From assembly GCA_964384675.1 (NCBI GenBank), contig CAYLNK010000070.1, positions 1 to 22,757 on the forward strand: 22,757 nucleotides of DNA. The letters are read 5' to 3'. Of this stretch, positions 6,812-14,662 are shown in pieces (positions within the stretch are counted from its first letter, which is position 1; each line of letters begins with the position of its first letter). The translations under genes were made by a program, and so were the position numbers. The notes beneath the pieces were generated by a model. The model saw only the letters and a program-made list of their open reading frames with translations, searched no databases and had not been told where the DNA came from. This DNA is from CAYLNK01 sp964384675. GTDB lineage: Bacteria > Acidobacteriota > Thermoanaerobaculia > UBA5066.

Positions 6812-8254
6812 TCAGCCGAGCAGCACCGGGAGGAGCACACCCAGGCCCAGCACCAGGAGCCAGAGCGCCGGGGCGGGCGTCCCCGCGGGCCGGCTCCGGC
6901 GGCGCTCGCGCGCCACGTTGCGCGGGTCCTCCAGCAGCCATCGGGAGTAGCGGGACTCGAGGAGCACGAAGACGAGGGCCGTCACGGCGCCGAACAGCAG
7001 GTGGCCCACCAGCGACGGCAGGAGCGCCGACGCGGCCGCGGGCCGCCAGTCCGTCTCCCCCGTCCGGAGGAGCGGCAGGAGCGTCATCGGGCCGACGTAC
7101 CACCAGGTCACGCCGTAGACGAACCCCCACGGCACACCACGCGCCAGGCTGAGCCCCTCCCGCCGGAAGAGGAGACCGTAGGTCATGCCGATCGCCGCGC
7201 TGCCGAGCAGGTGGAGGAAGAGCCCGTGAGCGAGCGAGAGATCGCCTTCGAGCCCGGCGATCCGCGAGACGACCCCGGTCGACACCAGGATCGGGCTCGA
7301 CGCGAGCCCTCCGAGGAAGCCCGCCAGCGCCCCCCATTGCAGCGACTGGAGCGTGCGCAGCCCGGCGCCCTCGGGCTCGCGCCGGATCGGGTCGGACTCG
7401 ACGAGGAGGCGCAGCCAGAGGCGGTCCACGGTGGCGTAGACGACTCCGACGATGACGCCGTAGAGGATGAACCCGACGAGGGGGCCGAACAGGTCGCTGG
7501 CGTGATCCGCCGACCAGTCCAGAGGCGTCCTTCCGACCAGCGGAAAGAGCGTCAGGGGTCCGAGGAACCACCACAGGATCCCGTAGGCGATGCCCCAGCC
7601 CATGCTGGAGCCGGTGCCGAAGACGTCGCGCTGGAAGAGGAGCCCGAAGGACGCGCCGATCCCGACCGCGAGGAGGAAGTGAGCGCTCACACCGCCCGGC
7701 GCCTCCCCCGAGCCGCCGAAGCCGGCGAGCAGCGGGAAGAAGCCCCCGCCGCTCATCCAGGTCTCGAAGGCGATCCCGGCGACGATGCCGGCGAGACCTC
7801 CGACGACGACGGCGCGCGAGAGCGAGAACGCGGGCCGGCCCGCCTTCGGGTCCCGGCCGCCCAGGATGCCGAGGACGAGCCCGAGCGGCATCCCGATGCA
7901 GACCAGGTAGCCCACGAGCGCCGGGAAGCTGCCGCGCGCCGCGCCGAGACCCGGGCCCGCACCGGCGGCGCCGACGAGCCGCGACATCATCCCCGCCGGG
8001 ACGAGGAGCCAGGCGAGGAAGGAGAAGCCGAGGCCCCAGACGATCCCGGCCCCCGCGCTCGTGCAGCTCCTGCCGAAGAGGAGCGCGAAGACGATGCCGT
8101 AGAAGGCCCCCATCAGGACACCGCCCGGGACGCCGGCACCGAGGGCCGTCGCGCAGACCGCGCCTCCGAGCGCGCCGACCGCGGCGCCGGCGACGACGGT
8201 CGTGAGCCGGAGAGGAGCCTGGTCGGGCACCATGCGGACCTCGCTCTCTTTCAT
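6812..8254 (-). CDS. Polytopic membrane protein with three internal repeat modules, NDH-2 partner
   Basis: 480 residues, almost wholly hydrophobic apart from short loops, with roughly ten or more membrane segments and a final hydrophobic helix (463-479). Three modules can be seen (about 46-135, 190-283, 342-440). The last two are clear: GLLFQRD or GLLFRRE, then WGIAYGILWWFLGPLTLFPL (220-239) against WGFVYGVTWWYVGPMTLLPL (376-395), then a Trp (247, 403), then LVGFILYG or LVGHLLFG. The first is degenerate. The ATG at 8254 forms an ATGA overlap with the stop of the NDH-2 gene, so the two are coupled. The frame stays open upstream, but that part is antisense-like and lies inside NDH-2. Function unknown; a quinone-site or membrane-anchoring partner of NDH-2 is inference. 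A second in-frame ATG lies at 8233. Confidence 0.82.
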   Translation of the reverse strand: MKESEVRMVPDQAPLRLTTVVAGAAVGALGGAVCATALGAGVPGGVLMGAFYGIVFALLFGRSCTSAGAGIVWGLGFSFLAWLLVPAGMMSRLVGAAGAGPGLGAARGSFPALVGYLVCIGMPLGLVLGILGGRDPKAGRPAFSLSRAVVVGGLAGIVAGIAFETWMSGGGFFPLLAGFGGSGEAPGGVSAHFLLAVGIGASFGLLFQRDVFGTGSSMGWGIAYGILWWFLGPLTLFPLVGRTPLDWSADHASDLFGPLVGFILYGVIVGVVYATVDRLWLRLLVESDPIRREPEGAGLRTLQSLQWGALAGFLGGLASSPILVSTGVVSRIAGLEGDLSLAHGLFLHLLGSAAIGMTYGLLFRREGLSLARGVPWGFVYGVTWWYVGPMTLLPLLRTGETDWRPAAASALLPSLVGHLLFGAVTALVFVLLESRYSRWLLEDPRNVARERRRSRPAGTPAPALWLLVLGLGVLLPVLLG

Positions 8255-9966
8255 CTCTTCGCCTCCCCGAGGTCGATGGTCTGGACGACGTCCTTCGGGA
8301 AGAACAGCTCGATGGTCCAGTCGATCAGGACGCGCACCTTGCGCTCGAGGCCCGGCAGCTTCCCGAGGTAGATGCCACGCCACATGAGCCACGCCAGGAG
8401 GCCCGAGAACCGCAGCGTCCTCTCGCGAGCGAACGGGATCGTCAGCTCGGCGCAGGCCGTCTGGTGGCCGACGACGCAGAGCGCGCCGAGCGAGTCGAAG
8501 TGAAAGGGCTCGACGTTCCCGCCTCCGAGAGACGCATGGATGTTGCGGGCGAGGGCCGCGCCTTCGCGCATCGCGAACTGCGCCGTGGGCGGGCACGGCT
8601 TGCCGGTCCTGCCGTCGCTCAGGGCCGCGCAGTCGCCGAGGGCCCAAACTCCCGTGGCGCCGGGGACGGCCATCGTCGGCTCCACGATCACGGCCCCCCG
8701 CTTGTCGCGCGCGAACGGCAACGTGGCCAGGAGAGGGCTCGGCGCGACGCCGGCGGTCCAGACGAGGGTCTCGGCCCGGAGCTCGCCGTCGCTCAGGACG
8801 ACCACGCCGGGACGCGCGTCCAGGAGGCGGGTGCTCATCTTGAAGATCACGCCGCGCGCCTCCATGCTCACCCGCGCGTAGCGCCCGAGCGACTCGCTCA
8901 GCTCCGGGAGGATCGTGTCCCGCGAGTGGACCAGGACGACGCGGACGTCCTCCGGCGCGATCGCCGGGTAGTCCGCCAGGATGCCGCGGCAGAAGTCGTT
9001 CAACGCGCCCGCGAGCTCCACCCCGGCGAAGCCGCCGCCCGCGATCACGAACGTGAGCCGCGCCCGCCGCGCCTCCAGGTCCTGGTCCCGGTCGGCGCGC
9101 TCGAACATCTCGATCACGTGATTGCGGATCCGGATCGCGTCCAGCAGGCTCTTGAAGCCGAAGGCGAGCCGCTCCACGTTCCTCTGGCCGTAGAAGTTCG
9201 AGATCGAGCCCAGCGCCAGCACCAGGTGGTCGAACGGGAGCTCGCGCGTCGTGGGGGACTCACCGTTGGCGGCCGCCTCGGTCTCGAGCACGATACGGCG
9301 TCCGGGAACGTCGACCGTCTTCACGCTGGCCCTGACGAACGTGGACGAGCGGAGGGTCGAGCGGAGCGGCGTCGAGATGTGGCTCGCCTCCAGGCTGCTC
9401 CCCGCGACTTCCGCGAGCATGGGGGTGAACAGCAAGGCGTTGGTCTCGCTCACCATCGTGATGTCGACGCTCGGGTCGCCCCGCAGGAGATGCTCGAGCG
9501 TGACGGCCGTCTGGAGACCGGCGAAGCCGCCGCCCAGGATCACGACGTGGCGCTTCTCCCGGGCCGGAGGCGCTGCGGGTGCGGGCTCGGCCCCGAACAG
9601 CCGGCGTGCGGCGTCGGAGAGGGCCTGCGCCAGGAGACCGAGGAGCGCGCCGTAGGAGACCCAGCCGACGAGCTCCGCGAAGCGCTCGCGCATGCCGGCG
9701 GCGTCCCACTGGGGAGTCTGGCCGGCGAGGAGCGGGAAGAGGACGAGGCTGCCGAAGGCCCAGAGCGGGACACCGAGGGCGGCTCCCACCACCAGGCCGT
9801 TGGGGTCGTCGCGGCGATCCGCATCCAGGGAGAGCGCGTAGGCGATCCCGGCGAGGGCGCACAGGACGACCGCCCGGCCAGGAGCCTGGATCGTCAGACA
9901 GACGGCGGGGCTGGCGAGGAGCCCGGCGACCAGTCCGGTCGCCGCGCGGCGTCTTGATCTCGTCAT
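8251..9966 (-). CDS. ndh: Type II NADH:quinone oxidoreductase (NDH-2) with extra N-terminal membrane module
   Basis: 571 residues from the ATG at 9966 (GGAAGGA lies upstream; a GTG at 10005 would add 13 residues). Residues 138-570 are a classic NDH-2: FAD site HVVILGGGFAG (140-150), NAD site FVIAGGGFAGVELAG (306-320), LVWTAGVAPS (401-410), WALGDCA (441-447) and a C-terminal amphipathic, aromatic-rich membrane-binding part. It passes electrons from NADH to quinone without pumping protons, on the cytoplasmic membrane face. Ordinary NDH-2 is about 400-450 residues. The additional 1-137 is hydrophobic and carries LWAFGSLVLFPLLAGQTPQW (69-88) and ELVGWVSYGALLG (98-110), the same pattern as the modules in the overlapping downstream gene. 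Carotenoid-type or sulfide:quinone relatives are less likely given the motifs. Confidence 0.9.
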   Translation of the reverse strand: MTRSRRRAATGLVAGLLASPAVCLTIQAPGRAVVLCALAGIAYALSLDADRRDDPNGLVVGAALGVPLWAFGSLVLFPLLAGQTPQWDAAGMRERFAELVGWVSYGALLGLLAQALSDAARRLFGAEPAPAAPPAREKRHVVILGGGFAGLQTAVTLEHLLRGDPSVDITMVSETNALLFTPMLAEVAGSSLEASHISTPLRSTLRSSTFVRASVKTVDVPGRRIVLETEAAANGESPTTRELPFDHLVLALGSISNFYGQRNVERLAFGFKSLLDAIRIRNHVIEMFERADRDQDLEARRARLTFVIAGGGFAGVELAGALNDFCRGILADYPAIAPEDVRVVLVHSRDTILPELSESLGRYARVSMEARGVIFKMSTRLLDARPGVVVLSDGELRAETLVWTAGVAPSPLLATLPFARDKRGAVIVEPTMAVPGATGVWALGDCAALSDGRTGKPCPPTAQFAMREGAALARNIHASLGGGNVEPFHFDSLGALCVVGHQTACAELTIPFARERTLRFSGLLAWLMWRGIYLGKLPGLERKVRVLIDWTIELFFPKDVVQTIDLGEAKR

Positions 9967-10135
9967 CTGGCTGCGGCTTCCTTCCCCCCCGAGACGCGGT
10001 CTCACCGCTCACCGCCGCCGGCGCCCGCCGGGACTGCTCGCGTTCGTCTCGGGACGGGCCTTCGATGCCACGGCGGACGCCGGCGTTTCAGAGGAGCGCG
10101 TCCTCGGTATCCCGCTGGCCAGGACCGGCCGGGCC

Positions 10136-10141
10136 TAACAT
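10136..10141 (+). promoter_or_regulatory. Candidate -10 element (TAACAT) directly before the kinase start
   Basis: TAACAT ends 9 bases before the kinase ATG, and no Shine-Dalgarno sequence intervenes, so transcription would start at or next to the start codon. No convincing -35 is visible. Confidence 0.35.
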
Positions 10142-10150
10142 CCCGCACCG

Positions 10151-12865
10151 ATGTCCTTCCTGGAGGATGAGTCCATCTTCGCCGCGGGCGACGTCCTGTC
10201 GGCGCGCTATCGCGTCGTCCGGTTCGTCGCCCACGGGGGGATGGGCGAGGTCTACGAGACCGAGGACCTCGAGCTGAAGACCCGCGTCGCGGTGAAGCTC
10301 CTTCGACCGGAGATCGCCCAGGACCAGCGGGCCGTGGATCGATTCAAGCGCGAGATCGCGCTGTCCCGCCGGATCACCCACCCGAACGTCTGCCGGGTCT
10401 TCGACCTGGTGCGAGGCTCCGGACCCGGAGGCCACGAGATCACGTTCCTGACGATGGAGTTCCTGGACGGGGAGACGCTGGAGGCGAGGATCCGCCGCGA
10501 CGGGCGTCTCTCGACGGACGACGCGCTGCCTCTCGCCCGCCAGATCGCCGGAGGGCTGGCCGCGGCCCACGCCGCGGGTGTCGTCCACCGGGACCTGAAG
10601 CCCTCGAACGTCATGCTGGTCCACGAGGCAGTCCCCGGCGACGGGATCCGAGCCGTCGTCATGGACTTCGGCCTCGCCCTGGCCCCCGAGGGACAGTCCA
10701 TCCGGATGACGGAGACGGATCTGGTGATGGGCTCACCCGCCTACATGTCGCCCGAGCAGGCCGAGGGGCAGAAGCCGACGCCCTCGTCCGACGTCTACTC
10801 CCTGGGGGTGGTCCTCTTCGAGCTCGTCACGGGCGGCCTGCCCCACGAGGGCGAGAGTCCGCTCGCGCTGCTGCTCCGTCGCCTGAAGGAGCCGGCTCCT
10901 TCGCCCCGCGCCGTCGTCCCCGATCTCGATCCACGCTGGGAAGCCGTCATCCTCCGCTGCCTGGAGGCCGATCCCGCCGCGCGGTTCGCTTCGGTATCGG
11001 AGATCGTGCCGGCGCTCACCGGACCGATGCCGGCCTCCGGTCCGCGCCCCGCCCGGGAGCCCGAAGCCGAGCCCGTGTCCGGCGACACGCGACCGCCCCT
11101 CACGGTCTGGGCCGGGCTGCGGGGCGTTGCCCTCGTGGTCGTGGCGGCTCTGATCCTGCTCGCACGCGGACGGCGCGAGACCCCATCGGCGCGCGAGCCG
11201 GTGCCGAGGAACCCCGTGCAGGTCACGTCCTCCGCCGGGCTCGACACCGATCCGACCTTCTCTCCCGACGGGCGGTCGATCGCCTACGCGTCCGACCAAT
11301 CGGGCTCGTTCGAGATCTACGTGCGGCCGGTCGCCGCGAACGGGCGAGAGGTCCAGATCACGACCGACGGACGGCAGAACTTCCAGCCCAGCTGGTCGCC
11401 GGACGGCCGCACGCTTGCCTATTCGTCCATACTCGGTCGCGGCATCTGGAGCATCCCCGCGAGCGGCGGAGCCCCACGCCGGATCACCGACACCGGGTCG
11501 CGGCCCGCCTGGTCCCCGGACGGAAAGCGGATCGCGTTCCAGTCGAGCCCCCTGGTCGACCTGAGCCCGTACGCGCGGGGCGCGCCGCTCTCGTCGGTGC
11601 TTCTCGTCGTCGACGTCGCCACCGGAGAGACCACCAGCTTGACCCGGGCCGGTGTGCCGCAAGGAGGCCATGGCACGCCCGCCTGGTCCCCCGACGGCCG
11701 GCGGATCGCCTTCACCGCGGACGACCGCCTCCACTCGGTGATCTGGTCGATCGCCCTCGCCGACCGCGCGCTGCTGGAGGTCGCGGGACACGCCCGGCAC
11801 AACTTCGACCCCGTCTACTCGCCGCGCGGCGACGCGCTCTACCACTGCGCCTCGTCCGCGAGCGGGAACTTCGAGCTCTGGAAGGTGCTCCTGTCGAAGA
11901 CGGGGGCGTCCAGCGGGAGCCCGATCCAGATCTCCAGCTCCGGCCTCGCCGGGATCAAGCACCCCAGCGTCTCGCCCGACGGCCACCTCCTCTCGTACAG
12001 CGCGCTCGCGACCACCAGCAACCTGAGCGCCCTCCCCCTCGACGCCGCGGGCGATCCGGCCGGCCCGCCGCGCCTCCTCACGGCGTCCGCCGCCAAGAAG
12101 AACTCCCGGCCGGCGTTCTCTCCCGACGCCAGGCGGATCGCGTTCTATCGCTGGTCCCCGGGCGCGGCCTCCGACGTCTGGACGATCGACGCCGACGGCA
12201 AGAACGCCGTCCAGCTGACGACCGACCCGGCCGACGACTTCAGCCCCAGCTGGTTCCCGGACGGTACGCGGGTCGCCTTCCTGTCGAACCGCGGCCATCA
12301 CTTCGCGCTCTGGGCGAGCGACGTCGCCAGGCCCCACGACACCCCGGTCCTGGACACGGGGCAGGACATGGACGCCGCCTGTCTCTCTCCGGACGGCAAA
12401 CGGGTCGCCTTCCACGCGCGGACGAACGGCGTCGTCAACACGTGGGTCGCGACGCTCGGCGGCGGCCGGCCCCGCCAGGTCACCTTCGGGCACGACCTCG
12501 TCGGCTTCCCGTGCTGGTCTCCGGACGGCACGATGCTCGCGGTCGAGGCGGCGCAGGCGAAGGGAAACCAGGTGTCGATCCTGCCCGCCTCCGGCGGCGA
12601 GCCGACGCAGCTGACCGACGAGGCCGGCGAGAGCTGGCCTCACTCCTGGTCGCCCACGGGAGACCGGATCGCGTTCGCGGCGCAGCGAGAGGGCAGCTGG
12701 AACGTCTGGTGGGTCGCGCGCGGCACCCGGCAGACGCGGCAGCTGACGCGGTACACCAAGCCGACCGCCTTCGTGAGGTATCCCGCCTGGTCCCCGTCCG
12801 GGGACCGGATCGTCTACGAGTACGCCGAGACGACAGGGAACGTCTGGACGATCGGAATCGACTGA
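10151..12865 (+). CDS. Transmembrane Ser/Thr protein kinase with C-terminal TolB/PD40 propellers
   Basis: 904 residues. The Hanks-type kinase domain (about 20-290) is complete: Gly loop AHGGMGEVY (27-35), ATP-binding Lys49 (VAVKLL), HRDLKPSN (146-153) with catalytic Asp148, DFG (172-174) and GSPAYMSPEQ (194-203). One membrane helix (about 319-338) follows a Pro-rich juxtamembrane linker. The C-terminal 550 residues hold 12 PD40/WD40-like strands of the form WSPDGxxIAF (SPDGRSIAYA at 371-380 is the first, SPSGDRIVYE the last), enough for two six-bladed propellers outside the membrane. Such proteins are frequent in Acidobacteriota. The extracellular part probably senses a ligand or cell-wall fragment, but neither ligand nor substrate can be read. 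The gene stands alone, divergent from NDH-2. Confidence 0.95.
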   Translation: MSFLEDESIFAAGDVLSARYRVVRFVAHGGMGEVYETEDLELKTRVAVKLLRPEIAQDQRAVDRFKREIALSRRITHPNVCRVFDLVRGSGPGGHEITFLTMEFLDGETLEARIRRDGRLSTDDALPLARQIAGGLAAAHAAGVVHRDLKPSNVMLVHEAVPGDGIRAVVMDFGLALAPEGQSIRMTETDLVMGSPAYMSPEQAEGQKPTPSSDVYSLGVVLFELVTGGLPHEGESPLALLLRRLKEPAPSPRAVVPDLDPRWEAVILRCLEADPAARFASVSEIVPALTGPMPASGPRPAREPEAEPVSGDTRPPLTVWAGLRGVALVVVAALILLARGRRETPSAREPVPRNPVQVTSSAGLDTDPTFSPDGRSIAYASDQSGSFEIYVRPVAANGREVQITTDGRQNFQPSWSPDGRTLAYSSILGRGIWSIPASGGAPRRITDTGSRPAWSPDGKRIAFQSSPLVDLSPYARGAPLSSVLLVVDVATGETTSLTRAGVPQGGHGTPAWSPDGRRIAFTADDRLHSVIWSIALADRALLEVAGHARHNFDPVYSPRGDALYHCASSASGNFELWKVLLSKTGASSGSPIQISSSGLAGIKHPSVSPDGHLLSYSALATTSNLSALPLDAAGDPAGPPRLLTASAAKKNSRPAFSPDARRIAFYRWSPGAASDVWTIDADGKNAVQLTTDPADDFSPSWFPDGTRVAFLSNRGHHFALWASDVARPHDTPVLDTGQDMDAACLSPDGKRVAFHARTNGVVNTWVATLGGGRPRQVTFGHDLVGFPCWSPDGTMLAVEAAQAKGNQVSILPASGGEPTQLTDEAGESWPHSWSPTGDRIAFAAQREGSWNVWWVARGTRQTRQLTRYTKPTAFVRYPAWSPSGDRIVYEYAETTGNVWTIGID

Positions 12866-12900
12866 CGGCAGACGGCTCCCGTGACGCCAGCCCCGCCGGC

Positions 12901-12938
12901 GGCCGGGCTCCCTTTCCCCCTTCCCCCGGAGCCGGGCC
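12901..12938 (+). terminator. Hairpin after the kinase gene
   Basis: GGCCGGGCTCC (12901-12911) pairs with GGAGCCGGGCC (12928-12938) at 10 of 11 positions across a 16-base loop made only of C and T. It lies 36 bases past the stop. No T-run follows. Confidence 0.45.
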
Positions 12939-12963
12939 TGCGAGCCGCTCGCCCGTCGAATTC

Positions 12964-12977
12964 GTTTGACGTCAAAC
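12964..12977. promoter_or_regulatory. Perfect 14-bp palindrome upstream of pal
   Basis: GTTTGACGTCAAAC is an exact palindrome. A TATGCT hexamer (12984-12989), a fair -10, follows after 6 bases, so the palindrome lies between the -10 and where a -35 would be. This is a repressor-like position. I cannot name the binding protein. Confidence 0.45.
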
Positions 12978-13010
12978 TTGTCTTATGCTGGGGGACGAGG
13001 AGGATCTCCG

Positions 13011-13574
13011 ATGTCCCGCTGCTCCTACGCCAGGGTCGCCCTTCCCGCCGTCTCTCTCGCCCTCACCGTCGCCTGCGCCTCGAAGCCCGTGTCGACCGAC
13101 GCCGCGAAAGCGCCCGTCACCGCGGCGTCGCCCTCCTCCACCCGCGTCGACGCCGACCGGAGCTTCGACGCCTCGAAGGCCGCGCCGGGCTCCCCCTCCG
13201 AGGCGCTCCCCGCCAACGTCCAGGAGCTCAACCGGAAGGGCTACCTGAAGGACGCCTTCTTCGACTTCGACCGATACGAGATCCGGGTCGACCAGCGAGC
13301 GCCGCTGGCGTCGAACGCCGAATGGCTGAAGAGATGGCCCACCGTGAAGATACGGATCGAGGGTCACTGCGACGAGCGGGGCACCGCCGCCTACAACGCG
13401 GCTCTCGGTGAGAAGAGAGCCGCCGAGGTCAAGGAGTACCTCGCCGCCCTGGGGGTCGAGCGAACGCGCCTCGAGACGATCTCCTACGGCGAGGAGAGGC
13501 CCTTCGCGGAAGGCCACGACGAGTCCGCCTGGGCGAGGAACCGCCGCGACCACCTGACCATCACGGCGAGGTAG
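13011..13574 (+). CDS. pal: Peptidoglycan-associated lipoprotein (Pal), OmpA-like domain
   Basis: 187 residues from the ATG at 13011, set by GAGGAGG 8 bases upstream. The lipoprotein signal ends LTVAC with Cys22 (a slightly degenerate lipobox). A Pro/Ser/Ala linker (23-70) leads to the OmpA/Pal domain: DAFFDFDRYEIR (81-92), VKIRIEGHCDERGTAAYNAA (112-131) with the diaminopimelate-binding signature, and NRRDHL (177-182). Pal anchors the outer membrane to peptidoglycan and works with TolAB-QR. Usually it lies next to tolB; here the TolB-like propeller just upstream belongs to the kinase, and no tol gene is present. Separated from the kinase by a hairpin and its own promoter region. Confidence 0.92.
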   Translation: MSRCSYARVALPAVSLALTVACASKPVSTDAAKAPVTAASPSSTRVDADRSFDASKAAPGSPSEALPANVQELNRKGYLKDAFFDFDRYEIRVDQRAPLASNAEWLKRWPTVKIRIEGHCDERGTAAYNAALGEKRAAEVKEYLAALGVERTRLETISYGEERPFAEGHDESAWARNRRDHLTITAR

Positions 13575-13674
13575 CCGCCTCCAGCCAGCCGGGCTCGCCG
13601 GCAGACCGGGACGGAGGTGAAACGCCCGGGGCCGGACGGCATCCAACGTCAGAACCGAACCCGAAGGAGGCGAC

Positions 13675-13989
13675 ATGCTGTTCCACGTCACCATGACCCA
13701 CTCCGCGAGCGACTGTCCCGGGTACGACCCGGCCAGGATCCCGGAGGCCGCCGAAGGGATGAAGAGGCTCGAGGCGCTGGCCGCCGAGCTGAACGTGAAG
13801 GTCCACTTCATGGTGTTCGGAGCCCCCGAGCACGTGGCGTACGGCCTCCTGGAGGCCGACACCCTGGGCGCCATCCACCAGCTCGTCTTCGGCATTCCGA
13901 TGAAGCAGGACTTCAGGGTGACGCCGGTCGAGTCCCTGGCGCAGGTCATCGCGGCGGGTGAGGCTGCGATGGCGCGGGCGCAGAAGTAG
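13675..13989 (+). CDS. DUF3303-family small protein
   Basis: 104 residues, starting at an ATG with GGAGG 4 bases upstream. It opens MLFHVTMTHSASDCPGYDP and contains ELNVKVHFMVFGAPEHVAYG (48-67 region) and IPMKQDFRVTPVESL, which is the DUF3303 pattern: a single small alpha/beta (ferredoxin-like) domain with one conserved Cys (residue 14). No signal peptide, so it is cytosolic. The function of the family is unknown. It is 100 bases downstream of pal and 52 bases before the ECF sigma gene, and probably has its own message or reads through from pal. Confidence 0.82.
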   Translation: MLFHVTMTHSASDCPGYDPARIPEAAEGMKRLEALAAELNVKVHFMVFGAPEHVAYGLLEADTLGAIHQLVFGIPMKQDFRVTPVESLAQVIAAGEAAMARAQK

Positions 13990-13993
13990 CGGG

Positions 13994-14024
13994 CCGCCCC
14001 GAGGAAACCGGGCCCGGGGGGCGG
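13994..14024 (+). terminator. Hairpin after the DUF3303 gene
   Basis: CCGCCCC (13994-14000) pairs with GGGGCGG (14018-14024). It begins 4 bases past the stop and overlaps the candidate ECF promoter. No T-run. Confidence 0.35.
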
Positions 14025-14033
14025 TGCTAACCT
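14003..14033 (+). promoter_or_regulatory. Candidate ECF-type promoter of the sigma gene
   Basis: GGAAACC (14003-14009) resembles the GGAAC core of ECF -35 elements. TGCTAACCT (14025-14033) lies in the -10 region, 8 bases before the ATG, with no Shine-Dalgarno sequence. Autoregulation is typical of ECF factors, but here it is inferred. Confidence 0.3.
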
Positions 14034-14041
14034 CGCGGCGA

Positions 14042-14662
14042 ATGACGCCGGAGGCGCCCGCCCCGCCCTCCTCTCGTCCGGACGACGAGCTGGTCGCCCG
14101 GCTCAGGACCGGCGACGCCGACGCCTCCATCCAGCTCATGAAGCGCTTCTGGGCGCCCCTCCTCTCGACCGCGCGGCGCTTCCTGCGGAACGAGGAGGAC
14201 GCCCGCGACGCCGTCCAGGACGCCTTCATCCGTGCCCACCAGGCGATCGACGGCTTCGAAGGGGGCTCGACTCTCTCCACCTGGCTCCACCGGATCCTGA
14301 TCAACGGCTGCCTGATGAAGCTCCGGTCGCGGAGGCGGCGGCCGGAGGAGTCGATCGAGGACCTCCTGCCTCGCTTCCAGGAGGACGGTCACGAGGTCAG
14401 CAACAACCTCCCGTGGTCGGACGACCTCACCGACGAGCTCTGCAGGAAGGAAACGTGTCGCCTCGTGCGAAAGCTCATCGACCAGCTCCCCGAGACGTAT
14501 CGAACCGTGCTGCTCCTCCGGGACATCCGTGAGATCGACACCGGTGAGGTGGCCGTCCACCTCGGCGTCACCGAGAACGCGGTGAAGATCCGCCTCCACC
14601 GGGCGCGCCAGGCGCTCCGCGCGCTCCTCGCCCCCCACCTCGCCAATCGGGGTCTCCCATGA
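14042..14662 (+). CDS. ECF-family RNA polymerase sigma factor
   Basis: 206 residues from the ATG at 14042; an in-frame earlier start at 13958 would run back into the DUF3303 gene and lacks homology. Region 2 (about 26-95) has DARDAVQDAFIRAHQAIDGF (53-72) and STWLHRILINGCLMKLRSR. Region 4 (about 141-196) has IDQLPETYRTVLLLRDI (146-162) and the HTH VAVHLGVTENAVKIRLHRAR (170-189). The linker ESIEDLLPRFQEDGH (103-117) is characteristic of one ECF subgroup that pairs with small zinc-binding anti-sigma factors. The stop overlaps the anti-sigma start (ATGA). The target promoters and stimulus are not visible. Confidence 0.95.
   Translation: MTPEAPAPPSSRPDDELVARLRTGDADASIQLMKRFWAPLLSTARRFLRNEEDARDAVQDAFIRAHQAIDGFEGGSTLSTWLHRILINGCLMKLRSRRRRPEESIEDLLPRFQEDGHEVSNNLPWSDDLTDELCRKETCRLVRKLIDQLPETYRTVLLLRDIREIDTGEVAVHLGVTENAVKIRLHRARQALRALLAPHLANRGLP

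Noticed and set aside
12966..12989. TTGACG and TATGCT as the -35/-10 pair for pal
   Set aside because: Only 12 bases separate them, too short for a sigma70 promoter; the TTGACG is part of the palindrome instead.
12966..13010. TTG start giving pal 15 extra N-terminal residues
   Set aside because: The ATG at 13011 has GAGGAGG at ideal spacing and yields a proper lipoprotein signal.
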